Shown here in pieces: positions 14,379 through 22,965 of a DNA stretch of 64,000 nucleotides. Each line of letters opens with the position of its first letter. Position 1 is the stretch's first letter. Source of the stretch: JALZKA01 sp033856515 (GTDB lineage Bacteria > Actinomycetota > Thermoleophilia > Solirubrobacterales > 70-9); assembly GCA_033856515.1 (NCBI GenBank), contig JAWVEY010000031.1, positions 1 through 64,000 of the forward strand. Direction: 5' to 3'. The position numbers were made by a program, and so were the translations under genes. The notes beneath the pieces were generated by a model, which worked only from the letters and a program-made list of their open reading frames with translations, searched no databases and was not told the origin of the DNA.

Positions 14379-14989
14379 GGCACGACCGTCACGTTCCCGT
14401 CGCAGTGGCGAACGTCGTCGTTGGGGTTGACGCTGGCGGTGTCGTTGTTTCCCTTGCCGCAGTCGACCTTGTCTCGGCCGTCAGGGGACTCGTCGCCGGA
14501 GGCGTCGATCGTGTCGTTGCCGTCGCCGCCGCGCAACGTGTCGTCTCCCTGCTCGCCGTGCATGGTGTCGTCGCCGTCCTCGCCGTCGATCAGATCGGCG
14601 CCCTCGTCACCGTAGACGTTGTCATGGTCCTCGCCACCGAAGATCTGGTCGCCCCCGGGGCCGCCCTCGATGTCGTCGGCCCCGCTGTCGCCGAATATCG
14701 TGTCCCTGCCGTTGTCTCCGGCGTTGGCCTCGTCGATGTGGTCGCCGCCGGGCCCACCGTGGAGGATGTCGTTGCCGCCACGGCCGGCGATGTCTTGATC
14801 CGCACCGCCCTTGCCGAAGATCTCGTCGGGGTTGTTGGTCCCGATGATGTTGTCTGGCTGGTTGGTGCCCTTGCAGACCGGCCCGCCCCCGGCGCAGTCG
14901 ATGTCCGCCGCGAGCGCCAGCGCGGCACATATCAGCATTGGCGCGATCAACAGTCCCGCCGCCAGGGCGACCCTCTTACGTGCAGTCAT
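14375..14989 (-). CDS. Secreted RTX-type calcium-binding repeat protein
   Basis: The 204-residue product from the ATG at 14989 has a signal peptide (RKRVALAAGLLIAPMLICAALALA). About nine glycine/aspartate nonapeptides follow (GGNDILHGG, GGDHIDEAN, GADDIEGG, GGDQIFGG, GADLIDGE, GDDTMHGE, GDDTLRGG, GNDTIDAS), the RTX pattern that binds calcium as a beta-roll. Two Cys pairs flank the array. A GTG six codons upstream is possible, but its GGAG serves better as the ribosome site. No type I secretion genes are near; export is through the signal peptide. It ends 4 bp inside the convergent methyltransferase gene. Confidence 0.85.
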   Translation of the reverse strand: MTARKRVALAAGLLIAPMLICAALALAADIDCAGGGPVCKGTNQPDNIIGTNNPDEIFGKGGADQDIAGRGGNDILHGGPGGDHIDEANAGDNGRDTIFGDSGADDIEGGPGGDQIFGGEDHDNVYGDEGADLIDGEDGDDTMHGEQGDDTLRGGDGNDTIDASGDESPDGRDKVDCGKGNNDTASVNPNDDVRHCDGNVTVVP

Positions 14990-15039
14990 CGAACTACCAC
15001 TCTCCACGTTTGTTTCTCACACCCTCTCCAGTATCTCGA

Positions 15040-15567
15040 TCAACCCTGATAGCGCATAACCAAGCAAACGAAGTCGCCGGCACCCTCGGGAAACGTGATC
15101 CCTGCAGAGGAGTAGTAGGGGATCCCCATCACGTTGCGTTCGACCCTCAAGCCCAGTCGCTCATAGAAGCGGACGGCTCCTTCGTTGCCGTCCACGACGA
15201 GCAGGATGTAGGTCACTCCTGGGCCGAGGCGCTCATGCAGGCCCTCCATCAGCATCGTCCCCAGGCCCTGCCCCACCTCGCGTGGATCTAAGTAGATGCG
15301 GTGCAGTTCGGGCTCCATGCCTGACTCGTCGTATTGCAAGAAGCCGAGGATCCGGCCACCCTCTTCGACGACGAGAAAGTGCGCTGTTGAATCGGTCGCA
15401 TACGCACGAATCGACTTTTCGATGGCCAGGTCGGAAAAGCCCTGACGCACGTATGAGCTGAATGTCGCTGGCGGGATCAGCCCGTCGTACTGGCGCGGCA
15501 CGGCGACACGGCCAATCTCCGCAACCGCTGCCGCATCTGCCGGCTCAGCGTCGCGAACGGTTGCCAT
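15040..15567 (-). CDS. GNAT-family N-acetyltransferase
   Basis: From the ATG at 15567 the 175-residue protein begins MATVRDAEPADAAAVAEI, the classic GNAT opening. The acetyl-CoA pyrophosphate loop appears as REVGQGLGTMLMEGL (Q/RxxGxG/A), followed by NEGAVRFYERLGL for the C-terminal substrate-site strand. It should acetylate an amine of a small molecule or peptide; the substrate is unknown. A longer reading from 15636 adds 23 residues without a ribosome site. It is a single gene, divergent from the NTF2-cupin pair across a 215-bp gap that contains one island-type hairpin. Confidence 0.88.
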   Translation of the reverse strand: MATVRDAEPADAAAVAEIGRVAVPRQYDGLIPPATFSSYVRQGFSDLAIEKSIRAYATDSTAHFLVVEEGGRILGFLQYDESGMEPELHRIYLDPREVGQGLGTMLMEGLHERLGPGVTYILLVVDGNEGAVRFYERLGLRVERNVMGIPYYSSAGITFPEGAGDFVCLVMRYQG

Positions 15568-15663
15568 CGGCGTCGATCGTTTGTATTGCCGTATCGACGT
15601 TGTCCTTGGACACCGTTCCAGTATCCCGCTAACCACAAACTGCCGCTCCTATGAGAACGATGA

Positions 15664-15692
15664 TTGGGCACCAGCCGCATTCTGGTGCCCAA
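15664..15692. repeat. Island-type hairpin without the flanking unit
   Basis: TTGGGCACCAG and CTGGTGCCCAA form an 11-bp perfect stem around CCGCATT, the same loop as at 8889. The ~75 bp that follow the hairpin in the full unit are missing. It lies between divergent genes, so it cannot be a simple gene terminator for both. Confidence 0.75.
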
Positions 15693-15782
15693 ATTCGCGT
15701 AGGCCCAAAAGGCGACTCTGGCGTGAGAGACTCAGCTCGCGCGGCCGGATCGTGGCCCGTGGACGCGACCGAGGGAGGTCAT

Positions 15783-16232
15783 ATGGATATTGATGAGCAC
15801 GGTGAGCCCGCCGAGGTCGAGGAGTTTCGTTCGACAGTCCTCGCGCAACAGACCCGGGCGGAGGAGGCGTTCGTTACCGGAAATCCCGGGCCCAGATTGG
15901 ATCTCTGGTCGACGAACGATCCGGTGACGCTCTTCGGCGCGATCGGCATGTCCCAGTCCGGGTGGGACACGCTGAGCGAGACGTTTACGTGGGTCGCATC
16001 TCGGTTCTCCGACGTCAGCGACTTCCATTTCGACATCGAGCTCGTCGGAGTGGATGGAGGCATGGCCTACACCCTAGGTTTCGAGCGCTTCAACGGATCA
16101 ATCGCCGGCCGCCCGGCGGAGCCCGTGTTGGTCCGTGTGACGCACATCTACCGGCGCGAGGGCGGTATCTGGAAGATCGTCCACCGCCACGCCGACAACC
16201 CCGGTCCCGACACCCGCATGGAGGGGTCATGA
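15783..16232 (+). CDS. NTF2-like protein (DUF4440 / ketosteroid-isomerase-like)
   Basis: ATG at 15783 preceded by GGGAGGTCAT gives a 149-residue protein. It begins with a helix (EVEEFRSTVLAQQTRAEEAF), then TGNPGPRLDLWSTNDPVTLFG, then strands ending RVTHIYRREGGIWKIVHRHADNP, the typical end of stress-linked DUF4440/SnoaL_3 proteins. Function is unclear; relatives are small-molecule isomerases or binding proteins. Its TGA overlaps the ATG of the cupin gene (ATGA), so the two are translationally coupled and likely act together. Confidence 0.85.
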   Translation: MDIDEHGEPAEVEEFRSTVLAQQTRAEEAFVTGNPGPRLDLWSTNDPVTLFGAIGMSQSGWDTLSETFTWVASRFSDVSDFHFDIELVGVDGGMAYTLGFERFNGSIAGRPAEPVLVRVTHIYRREGGIWKIVHRHADNPGPDTRMEGS

Positions 16233-16723
16233 GCGGCAACGCCCGGGCGCTCCACGCCGGACGTGGAGAGGGCGACTCGCTGCGTAATCCGGTTGCCACG
16301 GCGGGGCCGCTCGAGATCAAGGCTCGCGCCGAGGAGACCGGTGGGATGCTGACGGCCTGCGAGAGCGTCACGATGCCCGGGGAGGGTCCGCCGTTTCACA
16401 AGCACGCGAACGAGGACGAAGTCATGTATTTCGTCGACGGATCGTTTCGCCTACGGATCGCAGACGAGGTAATGGAGATGGCGCCCGGCTCGTTCGCGTT
16501 TGTTCCGCGGGAGACACCTCACAGCTGGCAGAACGTGAGCGAGGGTCAGGCCCACATGCTCTTCCTATTCACCCCCGCGTCGCCCGGGATGGAGCGATTC
16601 TTCGAGCGCCTCGCGGAGGTGACCGGCGAAGGATCAGCTGTGCGGGAGGCCTTCACGGTGCTCGCGGGGGACGCGGGCATGACCGTCCTCGGCCCTCCGT
16701 TGGCGCAGTCCCACCCGACCTGA
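16229..16723 (+). CDS. Cupin-domain protein
   Basis: The 164-residue protein has cupin motif 1 (GPPFHKHANEDEVMYFVDG) with the metal-binding His, His and Glu, and motif 2 (PGSFAFVPRETPHSWQNVSE) with the third His. It is a single-domain beta-barrel, possibly a dioxygenase, isomerase or ligand sensor for a small aromatic or quercetin-like compound. It starts inside the stop of the preceding NTF2-like gene. The C-terminal ~50 residues are helical. An island-type hairpin begins 15 bp after the stop. Confidence 0.88.
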   Translation: MSGNARALHAGRGEGDSLRNPVATAGPLEIKARAEETGGMLTACESVTMPGEGPPFHKHANEDEVMYFVDGSFRLRIADEVMEMAPGSFAFVPRETPHSWQNVSEGQAHMLFLFTPASPGMERFFERLAEVTGEGSAVREAFTVLAGDAGMTVLGPPLAQSHPT

Positions 16724-16737
16724 TCCGGTATCGATCA

Positions 16738-16766
16738 TTGGTCACCAGCCGCGATCTGGTGCCCAT
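16738..16766. repeat. Island-type hairpin, diverged
   Basis: TTGGTCACCAG and CTGGTGCCCAT around the loop CCGCGAT; most of the stem is kept with two mismatched positions. It lies 15 bp after the cupin stop, where it could end transcription, but it has no T-run. Confidence 0.6.
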
Positions 16767-16832
16767 TGCGCATCAGGGTTGACGTTTGCTTCGTGCCGTG
16801 AAAGGATCGCGGCGACTCGAGCAGGGAGACCG

Positions 16833-18110
16833 ATGGCTTCGCGCCGTAGCGCCGCACTCGCCGCATCCGTGCTTCTCGCCGGCGGGCTAGTGATCCCGGC
16901 CGCCGCCGCCGGGCCGACGACCATGCTGGTGAGCAAGGCCGCCAACGGCGACCCGGCGGCCAGCGGCACTGACTACAGCGCGATCTCGGGCGATGGCAGC
17001 GTGGCAGCGTTCACGTCCAACGCTGACAACCTCCCGCAGGGGGACGGGCCGGCGACACAGGTGTACGCGCGGGACACGGATGCCGCTAGGACGCTGCTCG
17101 TGAGCCGGACCTCGGACGGCGACGCGGGCGACGAGATCAGCGGGACTCCGTGGCTCTCCGCGAGCGGCCGTTACGTCGCGTTCGGCTCGCGTGCCAGCAA
17201 CCTGCCTGACGGCGACGGATCCACACAGCGCATATACGTTCACGACCTCAAGACGAGGACGACGCGGCTCGTGTCCAAAAACTCCGATGGCGAGGTAGCG
17301 GACGAGGACGCGTATCCGGCCGGCCTTTCGGCCGACGGACGTTTCGCCGCGTTTCGCTCGGCGGGCGAGAACCTTCCTGGGGCGGCGGCGATCGACGTCG
17401 GCCTCTACGTGCACGACCGTTCGACCGGCAAGACCCGCCTCGTTTCCAAGACGAGCGATGGCACGCCGGTGGAGCCGGACTCCGCGCAGATATCGAGCGA
17501 CGGCGACCACGTCGTGTTCTCATCTCAGTCGAGTGACCTGCCTGCGGGCGACGGCAGCACATACCGGATATACGTGCGAGACCTCGAGGCCGGCACCACG
17601 AAGCCCGTCAGCAAGAACTCGCAGGGCGACGTCGCCAACGAAGGGTGCGGTTACGGCTCCGTCGCGAGCGACGGCTCCGTCGCGGTCTTCACATGCGAGG
17701 CCACGAATCTCCCGGGCGGCGACGGAACGACGCCGCTTGTCTACGCGCATGACCTGGACGCAGAAACGACCCGCCTCGTCAGCAGGAATCAGGGCGGTGA
17801 CCCGGCCGAGGACTCTGCGTACGACCCGTTTCTCTCGGGGAACGGCAGGGTTGTGAGCTTCTACACGGACTCCGACAATCTGCCCGGGACGGACGGGGAG
17901 CTTGACGTCTACACCTTCGACCTCCGGACGGGGAAGCTTCGTGTTGTGAGCCGCAACTCGGAAGGGGAGCTAACCGACGAGTTCGCCGAGACCTATCCGC
18001 CAGCGCTATCGCGGGACGGCTCTTACGTCGTCTTCCGTTCGAGCGGATCCAACCTTCCGGGGGGGGACGGCACCACCACCCAGCTATATCTGCGCGGCCC
18101 GCTCGATTGA
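16833..18110 (+). CDS. Secreted WD40/PD40-type beta-propeller protein
   Basis: ATG at 16833 follows GGGAG and opens a 425-residue protein with a signal peptide (SRRSAALAASVLLAGGLVIPAAAA). Seven similar blades follow, each about 53 residues, with the repeated pattern LVSK-SDG ... SADGRFAAF-S-A-NLP-GDG ... YVHDL-T-TTRLVS. The blade count fits a closed seven-bladed propeller. It is exported and probably binds a protein or polysaccharide; no catalytic residues are seen. An alternative start 18 codons upstream has no ribosome site. Confidence 0.85.
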   Translation: MASRRSAALAASVLLAGGLVIPAAAAGPTTMLVSKAANGDPAASGTDYSAISGDGSVAAFTSNADNLPQGDGPATQVYARDTDAARTLLVSRTSDGDAGDEISGTPWLSASGRYVAFGSRASNLPDGDGSTQRIYVHDLKTRTTRLVSKNSDGEVADEDAYPAGLSADGRFAAFRSAGENLPGAAAIDVGLYVHDRSTGKTRLVSKTSDGTPVEPDSAQISSDGDHVVFSSQSSDLPAGDGSTYRIYVRDLEAGTTKPVSKNSQGDVANEGCGYGSVASDGSVAVFTCEATNLPGGDGTTPLVYAHDLDAETTRLVSRNQGGDPAEDSAYDPFLSGNGRVVSFYTDSDNLPGTDGELDVYTFDLRTGKLRVVSRNSEGELTDEFAETYPPALSRDGSYVVFRSSGSNLPGGDGTTTQLYLRGPLD

Positions 18111-18115
18111 GCCCG

Positions 18116-18212
18116 GGGCACCAGCCGCGTTCTGGTGCCCAAATCGCGTGGATCCCCCACATCGGCACATCTGAGCTGCCGATCGACGCCTAACCGTGCC
18201 TGAGAGTGCCCC
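18116..18212. repeat. Island-end repeat unit, copy 3 (no tRNA half)
   Basis: The 9-bp stem GGGCACCAG / CTGGTGCCC with loop CCGCGTT (18116-18140) is followed by a diverged form of the unit (CGCGTGGATCCCCCACATCGG, GCCGATCGACGCC, CCGTGCCTGAGAGTGCCCC). The tRNA half that ends copies 1 and 2 is absent. It begins 6 bp after the stop of the propeller gene. Confidence 0.7.
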
Positions 18213-18285
18213 AACTCATCCCAAGATCGGCCGGTCGGCCTATAGACACCAGAGGTCGCTTCTGTTTGGCTGTACCCAGGGTCCG

Positions 18286-18348
18286 TGGTCCGGCCGGGAG
18301 CTCGTTTGCGCCATGGGGGCGCAGGCGCAGCATGTCCGGCCGGACCCA
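18286..18348. promoter_or_regulatory. Structured leader upstream of the PAS-EAL gene
   Basis: GGTCCGGCCGG (18287-18297) and CCGGCCGGACC (18336-18346) can form an 11-bp outer stem, with an inner GCGCC/GGCGC hairpin (18308-18322). It ends about 20 bp before the ATG at 18369. A regulatory RNA leader is possible; it does not match the cyclic-di-GMP GEMM consensus that I know. Confidence 0.35.
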
Positions 18349-18368
18349 CATTTCGAGTGGGAACGGTT

Positions 18369-20351
18369 ATGAAGACGCCCAACGCCGATACGGATGCATC
18401 GCCGCGCAACGGCGATCAACCAATCTCACGCCGCTCACGCCGCGAAAATCCGCCACCGCCCGAGCGGGCTGTCCTGGATCGAGCAGAGCAGCTCGCACGA
18501 ACCGGCAGCTGGGACTGGAACATCGAGTCGAATGCGCTCCTGTGGTCCGACAACATGTTCCGCCTGATGGGCCTGCGGCCAGCAGAGATCACTCCCACCC
18601 CCGACTACGTTGTTGGGCGCATACATCCTGAGGACCGCGAGCGTGTCGAGCAGGAGCTGGAGGCGGCGAGAGCTCTAGGAACCCTCCCCGACGTGACGTA
18701 TCGAATTGCCATGCCCGACGGCAGCGAGCGGTCCGTACGCTCCTTTAGCGCGGTCGCGGATGAGCGCGGTGGTCGCCCATCGCGGCTGATCGGCTCCGTT
18801 CAGGACGTCACAGAGCTCGCCGAAGCGATGCGGAAGTCGGAGGAGTCACTGACCTTGATTGAAACGCTCCAGTCGACCGCTCCGGTGGGCTTTGCCTTCG
18901 TCGATCGTGAGTTTCGGATCCTTCGTGTCAACAAGACCCTTGCCGAGGTGAGCGGCTTTCCGCAAGAGGATCATCTCGGCCGCACCGTCGCTGAGGTGGT
19001 TCCGGATGTCTGGTCGCAGATGGAGTCCGTGTATCGCAGCGTGATTGAGACGGGTGAGCCGGTGGTCAACCTCGAGGTCGATCGCGAGCGGGGTGAAACG
19101 GGTGATCGCCGTCATTGGCTTGCGAGCTACTACCCGGTGATCATCGAAGAAGAGGTGATCGGGGTCGGTGTCGTCGTGGTCGACATCACGGACCGCAAGG
19201 AGGCCGAGCACTTTCTCTCGGCCGTGATGGACACCATCGTGGAGGGGCTCTACGCGCTCGATGACGAAGGCCGCGTGACATTCATGAACCCCGCCGCCTC
19301 GAAGATTCTCGGCTGGACTGAGGAGGAGCTGCGCGGCAAAGACATGCACACCGCCATCCATTTCCAAAATGCAGACGGATCGCGGCACCCTCACGCGGCT
19401 TGCGAGCTCTTGAAGGTCAGGACCGAAGGGCGGAGCGTCCGCATGGCCCACGACGCCTTCACGCGCAAGGACGGAACGATCTGTCCCGTCGCTTACTCGT
19501 CCGCGCCGCTGATGGACGGGACGAGGGTCCGAGGTGTCGTAGTTGTGTTTCGCGACACGAGTGAGGAGCAGGCCCACGAAGACCGGGTCGAGCGTGAGCT
19601 GGACACGCTCGCCTGGATCGGTCGGATCAGAGACGCACTCGATGAAGACAGGTTGGTGCTCCACTCGCAGCCGATCGTTCCTCTAGCGGGTGGGCGGCCG
19701 TGCCAAGAACTGCTCCTGCGAAGGGTCGGGCCGGGCGGCGAGCTCGTCCCGCCCGGGAGCTTTCTTTCCGTGGCTGAGAAGTATGGGCTGATCGGTGAGA
19801 TCGATCGCTGGGTCATCGGCCAAGCCGTCGATTTGGCCGCCGCCGGCCGGCGCGTCGAGGCGAACCTATCGGCGGAGTCGATCGGCAACCTCGATCTCCT
19901 ACCGGTAATCGAGCGGAAGCTGCGTGAAGCGCACGCCGATCCGTCGAACGTCGTCTTCGAGATCACCGAAACGGCCCTGATGCAGAATGTGGACGCGGGC
20001 GAGGCGTTCGCTTGTGGTCTACGCGAGATTGGCTGCCCTGTTGCCCTCGACGATTTTGGCACCGGGTTCGGAGGCTTCATCTACCTGAAGAACCTGCCCA
20101 TCTCGTATCTGAAGATCGACATCGAGTTCGTGCAGGACCTGACCACCAATCAGGCCAACCAGCATCTAGTGAAGGCGATCGTCGGCCTGGCGCGAGATTT
20201 CGGGTGCCGGACAATCGCCGAGGGCGTTGAGGACGCTGAAACACTGGTTCTTCTCGAGAGCTACGGCGTTGACTATGCCCAAGGTTTTCACCTCGGACGC
20301 CCAGCGCCGATCGAGATTCCTAGGCCGTCGCCTTACAGGCGAGGCTTCTAA
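18369..20351 (+). CDS. PAS-PAS-PAS-EAL cyclic-di-GMP phosphodiesterase
   Basis: The 660-residue soluble protein carries three PAS-type sensor domains (about 45-160, 170-290, 300-425) and an EAL domain from about 440. Residues needed for cyclic-di-GMP hydrolysis are visible in order: ELLLR (EAL variant), NLSAES, EITETALM, DDFGTG, KIDIEFV, EGVE and QGFHLGRP. No GGDEF domain is fused. It should cut cyclic di-GMP to pGpG under control of an unknown PAS ligand such as flavin, haem or redox state. Start at ATG 18369; the longer reading from 18285 would translate the structured leader. Confidence 0.92.
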   Translation: MKTPNADTDASPRNGDQPISRRSRRENPPPPERAVLDRAEQLARTGSWDWNIESNALLWSDNMFRLMGLRPAEITPTPDYVVGRIHPEDRERVEQELEAARALGTLPDVTYRIAMPDGSERSVRSFSAVADERGGRPSRLIGSVQDVTELAEAMRKSEESLTLIETLQSTAPVGFAFVDREFRILRVNKTLAEVSGFPQEDHLGRTVAEVVPDVWSQMESVYRSVIETGEPVVNLEVDRERGETGDRRHWLASYYPVIIEEEVIGVGVVVVDITDRKEAEHFLSAVMDTIVEGLYALDDEGRVTFMNPAASKILGWTEEELRGKDMHTAIHFQNADGSRHPHAACELLKVRTEGRSVRMAHDAFTRKDGTICPVAYSSAPLMDGTRVRGVVVVFRDTSEEQAHEDRVERELDTLAWIGRIRDALDEDRLVLHSQPIVPLAGGRPCQELLLRRVGPGGELVPPGSFLSVAEKYGLIGEIDRWVIGQAVDLAAAGRRVEANLSAESIGNLDLLPVIERKLREAHADPSNVVFEITETALMQNVDAGEAFACGLREIGCPVALDDFGTGFGGFIYLKNLPISYLKIDIEFVQDLTTNQANQHLVKAIVGLARDFGCRTIAEGVEDAETLVLLESYGVDYAQGFHLGRPAPIEIPRPSPYRRGF

Positions 20352-20466
20352 CGCCCCCGAACCTCAATACGGGCAATGGCCGGTTTGCGGCTGAACATCG
20401 CGGGCAGAGTCGCTCCATGGGTCCCAACACGGCGGTACCGGGCTGCTCGTCTCAGGACGGTTAGGA

Positions 20467-21744
20467 ATGCGACCGGCGCGGCTGCGCGACTCCCTCGTCA
20501 ACAGCCTCTGGCTGATCCCCATGCTCTTCGCGGTGAGCGGCGCCACGTTCGCCCTCATCACTCTCTCGATCGACAGGGCGGGGGATTACGATCTGGTTTC
20601 CCAGGCGCTGACCGGGCCGCCGGCGGCAGCACAGACGATCCTCACCACATTCATCGCTTCGCTCGTAACCCTGATCTCGATCGTGATGACGGTGATCACG
20701 GTTGCAGTCCAACTCGCGATGCAGCAGTTCTCGCCGCGAATCGTTCGACCGCTGCTCCAGGAACGCCGCAACCAGTGCATGGTCGGCCTCTTTGCCGCGA
20801 CCCTCGTCTTCTGTTTGATCGTCGTGCCGCAGGCCTACGGGCACGAGGGAGGAAAAGGCTCAGGGCTGCCCGGCCTTTCGATCCTCTCTGCGGAGGTGTT
20901 GATGCTCGCGAGCGTCATAGCGCTGATCCTCTACGTCCATCAGGCTGGGCAAGCGATGCGTGTCAGCGGGCTGATCGATCTCGTCAGCGATCAGACCCGC
21001 GCGATGGTCAAGGCGACCTACCCAGAGCCCGACTCGCCACTGGCAGACGTCGCCGGGGAGGATGTGACTGCGAGTCCGGAGGCCGGCGTGGTCTACCGAA
21101 TCGAGTACGACGTGCTGGTCGAGGAAGCCCGTCGTGCGGACGTCGCGCTCGAACTCGTCCCCGCGATGGGCGACTTCGTCGCCAGCGGGGCGCCGTTGAT
21201 GCGAATTCACAGCGACGGCGGCTCGCGGCTCGATCGCAACAGGGTCAAGCAGCTGGTTTGGCTGGGTGGCGAGCGAAGCCACACGGACGATCCGTCCTAC
21301 GGCGTTCGCAAGCTCGTCGATATCGCCGAGCGAGGTCTGGTTGAGCCATTCGAGGACCCGACGACCGCGGTCATGGCTATTGACCGCATCCACGACGTGC
21401 TGCGGATGCTGGTCAATCGGGACTTTCCCGATGGCCGCTATTACGACGACCGCGGCGTGCTGCGCCTGACCGTGCCGGTGGTTGGATGGGACGACTACGT
21501 CTGGCTCGCCTTCACGGAGCTAAGAGTGGCCGGTGCTGGATCGCCGCAGATTCCCCGGCGTATTCGGGCTGCGATCGAGGATCTTCTAAAGGTCGCGCCG
21601 CCGGATCGCCGGCCGCCTCTTGAGAGGCAGCTCCAGTTGCTCGATGCGCAAGTCGAGCTGGAGTACGACGAGGACGGGCAGATCGAGCGGGCAATGAGCA
21701 GCGATCGTCAGGGGATCGGGTCACCGCAGGCCCCGCAAGGGTGA
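20467..21744 (+). CDS. DUF2254 family membrane protein
   Basis: The 425-residue protein has four membrane helices in the first ~165 residues (SLWLIPMLFAVSGATFALI, ILTTFIASLVTLISIVMTVI, CMVGLFAATLVFCLIVV, LMLASVIALILYV), the conserved MQQFSPRIVRPLLQERRNQ loop, and a soluble C-terminal part. This is the DUF2254 layout; the function is not known. It follows the EAL gene by 115 bp on the same strand and converges with the GGDEF gene, an arrangement that invites, but does not prove, a link with cyclic-di-GMP signalling. Confidence 0.85.
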   Translation: MRPARLRDSLVNSLWLIPMLFAVSGATFALITLSIDRAGDYDLVSQALTGPPAAAQTILTTFIASLVTLISIVMTVITVAVQLAMQQFSPRIVRPLLQERRNQCMVGLFAATLVFCLIVVPQAYGHEGGKGSGLPGLSILSAEVLMLASVIALILYVHQAGQAMRVSGLIDLVSDQTRAMVKATYPEPDSPLADVAGEDVTASPEAGVVYRIEYDVLVEEARRADVALELVPAMGDFVASGAPLMRIHSDGGSRLDRNRVKQLVWLGGERSHTDDPSYGVRKLVDIAERGLVEPFEDPTTAVMAIDRIHDVLRMLVNRDFPDGRYYDDRGVLRLTVPVVGWDDYVWLAFTELRVAGAGSPQIPRRIRAAIEDLLKVAPPDRRPPLERQLQLLDAQVELEYDEDGQIERAMSSDRQGIGSPQAPQG

Positions 21745-21773
21745 GCAACAGGTCGGTGGCCGTACTTCGCGAC

Positions 21774-22502
21774 TTAGACCGGCGCGTTACGAGAAGCGAT
21801 GAGCGCTGCGTCGGCGCGATTGATCAGCGACTCAAGATCGTCTGTTGTGCTGAGGGTCGCGAGACCAAGGCTGATCGTGCCCTGCGTGTCTGCCGCAATC
21901 GCGGCGCGAATCTCCTCAAAACGCGACTCGGCATCCACGGCGTCGACATTCGACATGGCGCATACGAACTCGTCGCCTCCAAATCGCACGATCGGTTCAT
22001 ACGACCGCATCCGGGACCGCATGGCGTTCGCAACCGACACGATGAGGACATCGCCCGCCGCGTGGCCCGTCGCGTCGTTGACGAGCTTCAAGCCGTCAAT
22101 ATCCACGAACCCGAGGACAAGGGAGCCCTTTTCGCGGCGTGCTCTGTCGATCGCCTGTTCGAGGGCGGCTACACCGGCCCCTCGGCGATAGACCCCGGTT
22201 AGGTCGTCCAGATGGGCGACATCGAGTGCCTTGCGGGCCTCGTCGCGATCGGCTATGGCGAGCGCACGGTCCCCCGCCGCAACCTCGCGGTCATGAGCGG
22301 CGCCCTTGCGGTCCTCAGCAGCCTGGGCCCGGTCGGCTGCAGATCGCCCACGGCTCTCGGCCGCGCTTTCGGTCAACGCGGTCTGGTCGCGGGCCATCGA
22401 GTCGAGCGCCTTCGCGGAGGCATCCCGCGCTTCTGCGTCCAGATCTCTAATAGAGGCGTCTTTGTCGCGCCGAGTCCCATTGTTGTCGCGCTCCGTGGGC
22501 AT
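21774..22502 (-). CDS. Cytoplasmic diguanylate cyclase with coiled-coil N-terminus
   Basis: The 242-residue protein has an N-terminal ~85 residues built from repeating D-R-x-x-A heptad-like units (SAADRAQAAEDRKGAAHDRE), likely a coiled coil for dimerisation. The GGDEF domain starts at DDLTGVYRRGAG and holds GGDEF intact at 175-179. At the inhibitory-site position the sequence is RSYE instead of RxxD, so feedback inhibition may be weak. No membrane segment or signal-sensing domain is present. A 66-codon frame lies 5 bp upstream on the same strand. Confidence 0.9.
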   Translation of the reverse strand: MPTERDNNGTRRDKDASIRDLDAEARDASAKALDSMARDQTALTESAAESRGRSAADRAQAAEDRKGAAHDREVAAGDRALAIADRDEARKALDVAHLDDLTGVYRRGAGVAALEQAIDRARREKGSLVLGFVDIDGLKLVNDATGHAAGDVLIVSVANAMRSRMRSYEPIVRFGGDEFVCAMSNVDAVDAESRFEEIRAAIAADTQGTISLGLATLSTTDDLESLINRADAALIASRNAPV

Positions 22503-22507
22503 TTCGA

Positions 22508-22708
22508 TCAGGTGCGCGAGCGGCGCAAACTCGACGCCTCAAAGAACAAGAGGACCGAAGGTGTCTCACCCACCCACGGCGCGACGGTGACCCTGCCAGA
22601 ACGTGGATCGACCGAGACAACCCGGGCCTCGAGGCCCGAATCAAAGCCGCGATAAGGCTCAGTAGTTTCGACGCGATCACCGAAGGTGAACTGCCGGCGG
22701 GTGATCAT
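22508..22708 (-). CDS. Small hypothetical protein (66 aa) upstream of the GGDEF gene
   Basis: The frame encodes MITRRQFTFGDRVETTEPYR and continues with a beta-rich SARVVSVDPRSGRVTVAPWVG-like pattern resembling a small SH3-like barrel. It ends 5 bp before the GGDEF gene start, so an operon is likely if it is real. The ribosome site is weak and the length is short. I do not recognise the family. The 256 bp upstream (22709-22965) hold an AT-richer patch near 22910-22950 but no gene that I can support. Confidence 0.45.
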   Translation of the reverse strand: MITRRQFTFGDRVETTEPYRGFDSGLEARVVSVDPRSGRVTVAPWVGETPSVLLFFEASSLRRSRT

Positions 22709-22965
22709 GGGCGGTTCCGTGCCCAGACCTGCAGGCGAAACGGATAGGCAGTCATGCGACCTAACCGCATTGCGTGCGACCCCTATGCAGAGGTCCTACG
22801 TCCGTATTCAGCATGTGCCTTCCCCTCGTTGTGGGATGGTCGAGCGGACCTAAAAAGATGGCGACAGGAAGGAATTACTCCAGAAGTCAGCCAGTCAGCG
22901 TCCGTCTAACGCTCATCATAACGTAACTCAAATCACGTTTATCACTATCGAGTAAGCGTCGCGTT

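Noticed and set aside
18286..18348. Known cyclic-di-GMP (GEMM) riboswitch
   Set aside because: The conserved GEMM core bases that I know are not present; only a generic structured leader can be claimed.
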